From UBA9337 sp036584565 (GTDB lineage Bacteria; Patescibacteriota; Minisyncoccia; Moranbacterales; UBA9337), in NCBI GenBank assembly GCA_036584565.1, contig JAZHDF010000069.1, positions 1 through 15,756 of the forward strand: DNA of 15,756 bases, in the 5' to 3' direction. Made by a program: the position numbers and the translations under genes. This document shows positions 6,472 to 13,906 of the stretch, piece after piece; within the stretch, counting starts at the first letter, position 1, and the number at the start of each line of letters is the position of its first letter. The notes beneath the pieces are model-generated. The model had not been told where the DNA came from. It did no database searches and worked only from the letters and a program-made list of their open reading frames with translations.

Positions 6472-6506
6472 TTGCAACTTTTAACTTTGCATTTTGAATT
6501 TTTAAC
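6456..6506 (-). repeat. Right inverted repeat of the four-helix-bundle cassette
   Basis: Copy of the same family as 6044-6093, in - orientation. It overlaps the last five codons and stop of the four-helix-bundle gene. Its outer part, read on the - strand as GTTAAAAATTCAAARTGC, matches the solo copy near 13632 closely. Confidence 0.7.
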
Positions 6507-6552
6507 TATCAATAATCTGTTAATCCAATAAGTAACAAATAGTAAATATCTA

Positions 6553-9500
6553 ATGTTGTCAAAAATAGTAAAAAACAAAAAAATAATTTTAAGCGCAGTC
6601 CTTCTGTTAACTATTATTATTGGTGGTGTTTTTTACTTTCTAAAAAAACCCAAACTCACCGAATTGCAAAAACAAGGAGCAGTCGGAGATTATATCCTCA
6701 ACAAGGATTTTTCCCAAAAACCTATCACTCCTATCAAGCAAAACGAAAACAATTACCAATTAACCGATTCTCTAATCAACGGTCCCACCATCCAATACGC
6801 CAATCCTCCAGAAGAACTTAAGGATCAGCCGAAAAATGAACTCAACATAGAATTCCCCAAAAACTACCAAGAACCGATCAATATCAAATTGGATGAACAA
6901 AGAATAATCCAAATCAAAGATAATAAAGGAGAAAACTATAATTCCAAATTGATTACGGAAGAAATACCTCTATTAATTAATAATGAAGAATTAATAATTA
7001 ATAATGAAAATCCGGAAGATCCAAATGATCCACTAGAACAGTTAGAACAATTAGAACAAGATAGTGATAGAACTTTGGAACAATTAGAGTGGGGTCGCGA
7101 TAAAACATTAGAATCTCAAACTCAATCAGTTTCTTATCTTAAGTATCAATCCAAAGACAAACGAACCAGCCTTTATTACGCTTATCAAAAAGAGAATAGC
7201 GAAAGAAAACTTAAACATTGGGCTATCTACAATCAACCCCAAAAAGATCAAATTGAAAAAGAATCTTACACTATCTTCAACGCCAAAATTAAACTTAACG
7301 ACAAAGGCGAAGTAGAGGTTTATTATTTCGGAGAACAACAAGTCCAAAACGAACAGGTCAAAGCCGAAGTGGACAGCGACCTAATGGCTAGAGCCCAAAG
7401 AACTCTGCAAAAAGAATTAGGTCAAGATATCCTTAACACCGATAACCATACTCCGGATTTTATCATCCCCACTCCTTATTATATCAATAAAAACCAAGAA
7501 AAAATCGATCTCACTTGGAAAATTAACCAAGACACCAATACTATAGAAACAGAATTCAATCCTGATAAAGATGAATATCCGATTGCTTTGGATCCGACTA
7601 TTCAATTTACTGCTCCGGGACAAGAAAATTCATCGGATGTAATAAGCGGGGAAAATGTCTCAAGTAATAATTTCGGATCGGCCATGACAAGTGGAGATTT
7701 TAATGCAGATGGAAAGTTTGACTTGGTTGTGGCGGCTAATAATTACTTATCGGGAGATGGCAGGGTTTATTTGTTTTATGGCGGTGGTATTTATTCCTCT
7801 AATGCGCTTGGTGCGGATGTTATTATTAGTCCCAGTGGTATTGATAAAGATTTCGGAACACAAGTTATGGGCGAAGATTTAAATAATGACAATAGAACTG
7901 ATTTAATTATAAGTGATGAAAGTAGTAGTGGTAAAATTTATATCTTTTATAACGATGGTGAATATCCTTCCTTTTCAGATTCAGCAGATTTAATAATTCA
8001 AGGAGGTAATTCGTCAATAGCGCTGGGGGATATTAATCTTGACGGGAAGAATGATTTAATAATTGGAGTAAAGGAATATTTGAATTATACCGGAAGAGTT
8101 TATATCCTCTATAACGATGGCTCAATTCCAACATCTGTCACCAGTGCGGATATTATAATAAACGGAATTTCAAACGATCAATCTTTTGGAGGAGGGGTAC
8201 AGGCAGGTGATATTGACGGTGATGGGGATGATGATATTGTTGTGGGAGCTACTTCGTATGGTTCTGGAGATGGGAGGGTTTTTGTTTTTTATAATGATAG
8301 TACTTGGCCCACTTCGGCTACTAATGCGGATCTTGTTATAGCCGCACATACGGATGACGGGTATTTTGGTGGGAATATGTTATTTGAAGATCTGAATGGT
8401 GACGGTAAAAAAGATTTAATTGTGGCTAGCCGAAATTGGTCGGGACCGACACCAACCTTGATAGGCAGAGTGTATGTTTTCTTTTCGGACGGTAGTATCC
8501 CGACAGTTTCAACTGAGGCCGATATTATTCTTACGGGCGAAGGGGGTACTAACTATTTCGGTCATTCAATCGCAAGAGGCGATCTGAATAATGATGGAAA
8601 AAATGATTTGATAATTGGCGCCAGGGGGGCGATTTCCAATGCGGGAAGAGTGTATGTTTTCTACAATGATGGAGACATCCCATCGTCGGTAGTCAATGCC
8701 GATGTTATAATTTCGGGTGAATATTACGGTTATGGTTTAGGGCTGGGCTCTTCTTTGTCCGTAGGTGATTTTAATTCTGACGGAAAGAGTGATTTGGCAG
8801 TCGGATCATATAGCGGTGAGGGAAAAGCTTATATTTTTTATTCTCTGATCGGCCAGGTCTCCACTTCTTATGAATTAAGGGATCAAAAGGAATATCTCAA
8901 TGATTATTTTAGCAGTGTTATGACTACTGGAGATTTGAATAATGACGGAAAGGAGGATTTAATTGTGGGCTCCTATTATAATTCAACTAATGCCGGAAAA
9001 GTTTACATTTTTTATAATGACGGTTCGATTCCGGGCGCAGCGGCAATGGCAGACAAAATTATCACCGGTGAGGTTACAGAGGGTTATTTTGGTTTTTCGA
9101 TAACCAGCGGAGATATTGATGGAGATGGATGGGATGATTTGGCGGTTGGGGCTTATCAATACTCATCTCTGTCCGGCAGGGCTTATGTTTTTTACGGTGA
9201 TAACTTGATTTCAGGAAACGCTTCCGATGCAGATGTTATTATTGATGCAGAGGGGACGACTAACTACTTTGGTTATTCTATGACTATGGGTGATTTTGAT
9301 TATGACGGAGATAAAGATTTGGCAGTCGGTGCAACCAGAGCGGCTTCCGGAGCGGGAAAAGCTTACATCTTTTACAACGACGGCTCTATCTCAACTATGG
9401 CCGGGAATGCCGATATTGTGATTACCGGTGAGTCTAGCGGAAGATTAGGCGCCACGATGGTTGCAGGAGATTTTAATAATGATGAGAGAATAGATTTGGC

Positions 9501-11424
9501 TATTGGCGCCAGTGAATATTCTTCTTCTTATGGGCGTTTGTATATTTTATATAATGATGGAAGCATCCCGACTACAGCCGCTACGGCAGATGTTATTATT
9601 GCCGGCCAATCCGGAACCAATTTCGGCAATCCTTTAATAAGAGGAGATTTTAATAATGATGGAATAGAAGATTTGGCAACGGGCGGTTTAGGCACAACTT
9701 ATGGGCGAGTTTATGTTTTTTATTGTGACGGTTCGGTTCCGACTACAGCCGCTACGGCAGACTTGATTATCAATAGTGATAGCAGCAACTACAATTTTGG
9801 AGCTTCTATGACTAGCGGGGACTTTGATTATGACGGCGATGTCGATTTGGTTGTGGGCGGATTTAGATATAGTTCATATACCGGTCGGGCTTATTTTTTT
9901 TATAATGACGGAGCATACCCCATAACCTCGGCCACTGCCGATTTTATCATCTCGGGAGAATCAACAAGCAGTTATTTCGGAAACTCGATGACTAGCGGAG
10001 ATTTTAATAATGATAGCAGGATTGATTTGGCTGTGGGAACCTATCGTCATGGAACAAATGTCGGTAGAATTTACATTTTTTATAATGACGGTTCTATATC
10101 GAATATTGCGTCCGGATCCGATTTGAGAATTATCGGAAATAATTATGGCGGATATTTCGGATCAACTATGACCAGCGGAGATTTTAATAATGATGGAGAA
10201 ACCGATTTAATAGTGGGCGCTTACGGAGAATACGGAGGTTCCGGAAAAATTTATTTATTTTATAATGACGGCTCTCTGCCGGCAAGTAACGATGATGCGG
10301 ATCTTGTTATATCGGGGGAAGGAGTTGAAAATTGGTTTGGAAATTTTTTGCATTCGGGAGATTTTAATAATGACGGCAATCCGGATATTTTAGTGGGAGC
10401 CAAAGGTTATAATAATAGCGCTGGTCGTATCTATGTGTTTTATAATGACGGGAGCTATCCTTCTTTGGCATCGGAGGCTGATTTTAAGATAGATGGAGAA
10501 GGAGAAGGTAATAATTTTGGTTGCGCTATAAATACCGGAGATATAATGGGCGATAACAGAGTCGATTTAATAGTGGGAGCTAGTGGTTACAGTTCTAATA
10601 AAGGAAGAGTTTATGTTTTTAACAATGATGGAGAAATTTCCGCTCAAGCCGGTAGTGCAGATCTGATTATTGACGGTGAGTCCAGTAATAATTATTTCGG
10701 TTCGGCGATTATCAATGGAGATTTTGATTACGATATGGATAATGACTTTGTTATCGGGGCATACGGTTACAGCAGCTACTCCGGGCGGGCTTATATTTTT
10801 AATAATGATGGATCCTATCCGAGTTTGGCAGCCAATGCCGATATTAAAATAACCGGTGAATATAATAGTTATTATTTTGGCAACTCTTTTGCCAAAGGAG
10901 ATTTTAATGATGACAATAGGGAAGATTTAATCGTTGGATCATATAAATACAGTACGAATAATTATGGAAGGATTTATCTCTTTTATAATGACGGCTCTAT
11001 TCCGACAAGCGCATCATCGGCGGATATTAAAATAACGGGAGATGGAGCTGAGAATTATCTGGCCTCTTTTATTACCACAGGGGACTATGATAATGATGAC
11101 AAGGATGATCTGATGGTGGGGGCTTATGGTAATGCCGGCAATAGAGGAAAAGTTTATATTTTTAGAAATGACGGAACTTTTCCGACCTCATTGTCCGAGG
11201 CTGATATAGCTAATGGCGGATTATCGGTGGGTGATAACTTCGGTGTTTTTGGTTTGATTGGAGATTTTGATAGTAATAATAGAGTTGATTTTTGTGTCGG
11301 ATATGAAGGGGCTGATTCTCGAGGCGGCTTTGTCTTTTTTATTAACGATGCCCCGGGCACCAAGCCGGATTATGTAAAAAGCAGAGGCGGAGCAAAGGTG
11401 AGAGGGACGGTGAGGGTGAGGTGA
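6553..11424 (+). CDS. Giant membrane-anchored FG-GAP beta-propeller surface protein
   Basis: 1623 residues. Lys-rich residues 1-10 and one hydrophobic segment (about 11-30, IILSAVLLLTIIIGGVFYFL) form a signal or signal anchor, so the rest should face outside. Residues 31-370 are Lys/Asn/Gln/Pro-rich and end in EYPIALDPTIQF, a motif common just before repeat regions of secreted proteins. A low-complexity segment (about 141-186) contains LEQ repeats. From residue 374 to about 1603 there are 21 repeats of roughly 51-63 residues, each with a YFG-like start, a calcium-loop consensus DFNNDGxxDL, VGA and GRVYIFYNDGS. These are FG-GAP (integrin alpha-like) blades; 21 fits three seven-bladed propellers. 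Blade 7 has an aberrant end (SLIGQVSTSYELRDQKEYL), marking a likely propeller boundary near residue 783. The tail is KSRGGAKVRGTVRVR. Adhesion to host or matrix is plausible but unproven. No Shine-Dalgarno site is present. Confidence 0.9.
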   Translation: MLSKIVKNKKIILSAVLLLTIIIGGVFYFLKKPKLTELQKQGAVGDYILNKDFSQKPITPIKQNENNYQLTDSLINGPTIQYANPPEELKDQPKNELNIEFPKNYQEPINIKLDEQRIIQIKDNKGENYNSKLITEEIPLLINNEELIINNENPEDPNDPLEQLEQLEQDSDRTLEQLEWGRDKTLESQTQSVSYLKYQSKDKRTSLYYAYQKENSERKLKHWAIYNQPQKDQIEKESYTIFNAKIKLNDKGEVEVYYFGEQQVQNEQVKAEVDSDLMARAQRTLQKELGQDILNTDNHTPDFIIPTPYYINKNQEKIDLTWKINQDTNTIETEFNPDKDEYPIALDPTIQFTAPGQENSSDVISGENVSSNNFGSAMTSGDFNADGKFDLVVAANNYLSGDGRVYLFYGGGIYSSNALGADVIISPSGIDKDFGTQVMGEDLNNDNRTDLIISDESSSGKIYIFYNDGEYPSFSDSADLIIQGGNSSIALGDINLDGKNDLIIGVKEYLNYTGRVYILYNDGSIPTSVTSADIIINGISNDQSFGGGVQAGDIDGDGDDDIVVGATSYGSGDGRVFVFYNDSTWPTSATNADLVIAAHTDDGYFGGNMLFEDLNGDGKKDLIVASRNWSGPTPTLIGRVYVFFSDGSIPTVSTEADIILTGEGGTNYFGHSIARGDLNNDGKNDLIIGARGAISNAGRVYVFYNDGDIPSSVVNADVIISGEYYGYGLGLGSSLSVGDFNSDGKSDLAVGSYSGEGKAYIFYSLIGQVSTSYELRDQKEYLNDYFSSVMTTGDLNNDGKEDLIVGSYYNSTNAGKVYIFYNDGSIPGAAAMADKIITGEVTEGYFGFSITSGDIDGDGWDDLAVGAYQYSSLSGRAYVFYGDNLISGNASDADVIIDAEGTTNYFGYSMTMGDFDYDGDKDLAVGATRAASGAGKAYIFYNDGSISTMAGNADIVITGESSGRLGATMVAGDFNNDERIDLAIGASEYSSSYGRLYILYNDGSIPTTAATADVIIAGQSGTNFGNPLIRGDFNNDGIEDLATGGLGTTYGRVYVFYCDGSVPTTAATADLIINSDSSNYNFGASMTSGDFDYDGDVDLVVGGFRYSSYTGRAYFFYNDGAYPITSATADFIISGESTSSYFGNSMTSGDFNNDSRIDLAVGTYRHGTNVGRIYIFYNDGSISNIASGSDLRIIGNNYGGYFGSTMTSGDFNNDGETDLIVGAYGEYGGSGKIYLFYNDGSLPASNDDADLVISGEGVENWFGNFLHSGDFNNDGNPDILVGAKGYNNSAGRIYVFYNDGSYPSLASEADFKIDGEGEGNNFGCAINTGDIMGDNRVDLIVGASGYSSNKGRVYVFNNDGEISAQAGSADLIIDGESSNNYFGSAIINGDFDYDMDNDFVIGAYGYSSYSGRAYIFNNDGSYPSLAANADIKITGEYNSYYFGNSFAKGDFNDDNREDLIVGSYKYSTNNYGRIYLFYNDGSIPTSASSADIKITGDGAENYLASFITTGDYDNDDKDDLMVGAYGNAGNRGKVYIFRNDGTFPTSLSEADIANGGLSVGDNFGVFGLIGDFDSNNRVDFCVGYEGADSRGGFVFFINDAPGTKPDYVKSRGGAKVRGTVRVR
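6973..7110 (+). repeat. Low-complexity repeat DNA inside the coding region
   Basis: AATTAATAATGAA occurs at 6975-6987 and 6996-7008. A 9-base unit TTAGAACAA is iterated three times from about 7033 to 7059, encoding LEQ-LEQ-LEQ, and a looser relative follows at 7078-7088. The style resembles the window's intergenic word repeats and remains in frame. Confidence 0.6.
7666..11349 (+). repeat. 21 tandem repeats of about 165-190 bases encoding propeller blades
   Basis: Each unit has a recognisable GGAGATTTTAATAATGATGG-like calcium-loop segment and a TTTTATAATGACGG-like segment. Units are diverged rather than identical, so this is an old protein repeat rather than a recent DNA expansion. The one clear break in periodicity is at about 8830-8898, in blade 7. 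Confidence 0.9.
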
Positions 11425-11432
11425 TTCAGTTC

Positions 11433-11480
11433 AAAATTCAACCTGCCTGCCGGCAGGCAGGAGTGCAAAGTTAAAAGTTA
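11433..11480 (+). repeat. Intergenic repeat copy interrupted by a 20-bp palindrome
   Basis: AAAATTCAA (11433-11441), then CCTGCCTGCCGGCAGGCAGG (11442-11461), then AGTGCAAAGTTAAAAGTTA (11462-11480). Removing the palindrome leaves a 28-base string that occurs uninterrupted and without mismatch at 13636-13663. Confidence 0.9.
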
Positions 11481-11581
11481 TAAGAGAGAGTTTATAAAGT
11501 GAAGAGGATAGTCATCAAGTCATCGGTCAATAGTCATTGAGATTAGATATTTTTTCATTTTTATTATGTGGATAAATCTCG

Positions 11582-11650
11582 GAGATCCCTGCCTACCGGC
11601 AGGCAGGTCTCGACTTCATTCGCTAGTCGCTCACTCCGCTCGAGATGACA
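11582..11650. repeat. Palindrome copy with TGACA-type element
   Basis: The 20-bp palindrome recurs at 11588-11607 with one substitution (A at 11595). GAGA (11582-11585) and TCTC (11608-11611) extend the dyad. The following bases to about 11650 end in CTCGAGATGACA, like the ends at 884-888 and 1161-1165, and GAGATGACACA is repeated shortly after. Confidence 0.65.
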
Positions 11651-11857
11651 CATTGGAGTTTGAGATGACACACCCCCTGTTATTCCCTTGAAAAAAGGAA
11701 ATCCCAGGATTTTAAAATCCGACATTCTGTTATTAAATCATTTAAGAATTGAATGAGTATTGGATATTGATGATTGAATATTAAAAATATGTTATTATTA
11801 AGCAATTCAGGAATTCATTTGTAATTTGATATTTAAAATTTGTAATTAAAGTTGTTT

Positions 11858-13582
11858 ATGATCTGGAAATTAAAAGAAGAAGAAACAGAAGCTTTTGACA
11901 ATAATTTAAATCAAGCCGGAGCGCTGTCTTTGCATCCGGCGGTTTTGAAATTGCTCCATCAGAGAGGGGTAAGGAGTCAAGAAGAAATAAAAAAATTTAT
12001 TTTTCCCAATTACGAGGAAGATATAAGGAATCCGTTCTTATTTAAAGATATGGCTCCAGCGATGGAGAGACTGAAAAAGGCCAGGGCCGAAGGTGAAAAA
12101 ATCTTGATTTTCGGCGATTATGACGCAGACGGAATTACCGCTTCCTTGGTTTTAAAAACCGCTTTGGAGGAGGCCGGCTTTGAAACGGATGTGCATATTC
12201 CCAATAAGGAATTGGAAGGTTACGGCTTGAATGACGAGGCTTTGATGAATTTTGCCAAAAAGGGATTTAACCTGGTGATTACCACCGATTGCGGGATTGC
12301 CAACAGAGAAGAAGTGGCCGGGGCCAAAAAAATCGGAATCGATGTGATTGTAACCGATCATCACCATATCCCTCCTCAAATTCCCGAAGCGGTGGCCATT
12401 ATCAATCCCAAGATAAAAAATTGCGGGTACCCGCAAGACGACTTGGCGGGAGTAGGAGTGGCTTTTAAATTTGCCCAGGCGATTTACGAAACTTTTATGC
12501 CGGAGAAAAAAGATAAGACCAAGTGGCTCTTGGATTTGGTGGCTATCGGCACAGTGGCCGACATGGTGCCCCTGATAGGAGAAAACAGAACTATGGTCAA
12601 ATTCGGCCTATTGGTTCTCTCCAAGACTCGTCGAGTGGGTCTGCAGGAAATGTTTAAGGTGGGCAGGATTTTGATCGATGAAAATAATTTTCCCGATGCG
12701 CAAAAAATTTCTTTTCAAATCGCGCCCAGAATTAACGCTGCCAGTCGAATGACCCACGCCGAGCGAGCCTTCGGTCTCTTGGCGCAAGAAGATCGGATTT
12801 TGGCTCGCGATATGGCCTTGGATTTGGAAGATCAAAATTCCAGAAGGCAAAAAGAAACCGCTCAAATAGTAAGTCAAGCGGAAAAAATTGCCAATAATTT
12901 TTTTAGAGATAAAAATTTTATTTTGATTTCCAATTCCAATTTTCCGGTGGGAACCCTTGGGTTGGTGGCCGGCAAATTGGCGGATAAATACAAACGACCG
13001 GTGGCTATTTTGAAAAAGGAAGAGGAAGAAAGCAAGGGGTCTTTTCGTAGTATCCCGCAAATAGATATAATCGGCACGATTGAAAAATGCAATGATTTAT
13101 TGGTTAAATATGGCGGACACAATCAAGCGGCCGGCATCACTATTAAAAATGAAAATCTGGAGGAGTTTTACAAAAAAATGGAGGAACTTATCGACAAAGA
13201 ATTAGAGGGCAAAGATCTATCTCCGGAAATTAAAGTAGACCTAGAATTGTCCGCCGAAGACGTCGGAATGGAGTTGATCGACGGTCTAAAAAAGATGGAG
13301 CCTTTTGGGCAGGGGAACGATAAGCCGATTTTTTTGCTTAAGGATTTGACAATCAAAGATTTGCGCTGGATAGGCAACGGAGAGAAACATTTGAAATTAT
13401 TTTTAACTCCCAATAACGGTCAGCCGAAAGTCTTTGAAGCGATCGGATTTAATTTGAGTGAACGCTTCAATAACTTAAAAACGGGGGATAAAATAAATCT
13501 GCTTTTTAATCTTGAAGAAGACGAATGGAACGGAAATAAAAAAATCCAGCTGAAAATAATTGATATTAAGGATAGTTTATGA
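11858..13582 (+). CDS. recJ: Single-stranded-DNA 5'-3' exonuclease RecJ
   Basis: DHH-family exonuclease that degrades single-stranded DNA 5' to 3' in recombination, mismatch and base-excision repair. From ATG 11858 it is 574 residues, the usual size; the in-frame TTG at 11852 adds only MF and is less likely. Motifs in order are FGDYDADG (85-92), ITTDCGI with Asp144, VTDHHH (165-170), and AIGTVADMVPL with Asp235. These supply the Mn/Mg ligands. The DHHA1 domain carries GGHNQAAG (419-426), followed by a C-terminal OB-like domain (FGQGNDKPIF, LKDLRWIGNGEKHLKL-like segment). All key residues are present. It stands alone, with repeat-filled gaps on both sides and no Shine-Dalgarno site. Confidence 0.97.
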   Translation: MIWKLKEEETEAFDNNLNQAGALSLHPAVLKLLHQRGVRSQEEIKKFIFPNYEEDIRNPFLFKDMAPAMERLKKARAEGEKILIFGDYDADGITASLVLKTALEEAGFETDVHIPNKELEGYGLNDEALMNFAKKGFNLVITTDCGIANREEVAGAKKIGIDVIVTDHHHIPPQIPEAVAIINPKIKNCGYPQDDLAGVGVAFKFAQAIYETFMPEKKDKTKWLLDLVAIGTVADMVPLIGENRTMVKFGLLVLSKTRRVGLQEMFKVGRILIDENNFPDAQKISFQIAPRINAASRMTHAERAFGLLAQEDRILARDMALDLEDQNSRRQKETAQIVSQAEKIANNFFRDKNFILISNSNFPVGTLGLVAGKLADKYKRPVAILKKEEEESKGSFRSIPQIDIIGTIEKCNDLLVKYGGHNQAAGITIKNENLEEFYKKMEELIDKELEGKDLSPEIKVDLELSAEDVGMELIDGLKKMEPFGQGNDKPIFLLKDLTIKDLRWIGNGEKHLKLFLTPNNGQPKVFEAIGFNLSERFNNLKTGDKINLLFNLEEDEWNGNKKIQLKIIDIKDSL

Positions 13583-13631
13583 AGTTTATAGCGGGGAGAA
13601 TTGTTTATTTTTTAGTTAACGATTTATTAAA

Positions 13632-13675
13632 GTTAAAAATTCAAAGTGCAAAGTTAAAAGTTACAATTCAAAATT
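13632..13675 (+). repeat. Uninterrupted solo copy of the intergenic repeat
   Basis: The core TGCAAAGTTAAAAGTTACAATTCAAA region is related to both inverted repeats around the four-helix-bundle gene and contains the same 28 bases that are split by a palindrome at 11433-11480. Confidence 0.8.
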
Positions 13676-13890
13676 TAAAATTATTTTAAGAATTTTTACA
13701 TCATACATAATTCATAATACTTGATACAGGATACTTAATACATAATGTTTCAAGATGACTGATTGCAAATGACTGATGACTTGAATTAATTTTTAAAATT
13801 GAATATTATATTCGCTCTATATCCCATAATATGTTTTATGTCAAAATTCTAATGTAAGGCCGGATTTTAATATACTAAAAGGATTTTTTA

Positions 13891-13899
13891 TGCTAAAAT
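13891..13899 (+). promoter_or_regulatory. Extended -10 promoter; possible leaderless start
   Basis: TGCTAAAAT is an extended -10 (TGN plus TAAAAT). The predicted start lies at about 13906, on or next to the ATG at 13907, implying a leaderless mRNA. A second -10-like TATACT at 13871-13876 would give a leader of roughly 24 bases. Neither has a convincing -35 box. Confidence 0.45.
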
Positions 13900-13906
13900 A
13901 GGTTTG

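Larger units (their letters stand above)
6044..6506. mobile_element. Candidate inverted-repeat cassette carrying a four-helix-bundle gene
   Basis: The gene at 6094-6471 lies between inverted copies of one repeat. The core at 6056-6079 matches the reverse complement of 6470-6493 at 22 of 24 bases, and CAATTCAAAGTT (6075-6086) matches the complement of 6456-6467 exactly. The right copy carries a 7-base extra segment relative to the left and overlaps the end of the coding region. Related solo copies occur at 11433-11480 and 13632-13675. No transposase is inside, so any mobility would need help in trans. Confidence 0.45.
11425..11857. other. Repeat-rich gap before recJ
   Basis: No gene is seen. 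It contains the interrupted repeat copy with palindrome (11433-11480), an 8-base-period iteration of GTCATC words (11511-11540), the second palindrome (11588-11607) followed by a TGACA-type element (to about 11650), a 14-bp palindrome GGATTTTAAAATCC (11707-11720) and a direct repeat of TTTGTAATT just before recJ. No intrinsic terminator was found for the giant gene. Confidence 0.75.
13583..13906. other. Repeat-filled gap between recJ and the transglycosylase gene
   Basis: No gene is seen. It holds the uninterrupted repeat copy (13632-13675), iterations of GATACTTAATAC-like words (about 13699-13746), iterations of GATGACTGAT words (about 13752-13782), and candidate promoters at its right end. 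There is no T-tailed hairpin after recJ. Confidence 0.75.

Noticed and set aside
7666..11349. Tandem repeats as a possible CRISPR array
   Set aside because: The units are in-frame protein repeats of 165-190 bases that are diverged throughout; there are no identical short repeats with unique spacers.
12608..13060. 150-residue open frame on the - strand inside recJ
   Set aside because: It lies antisense to a conserved exonuclease core, has no recognisable features and no ribosome site; a shadow frame.
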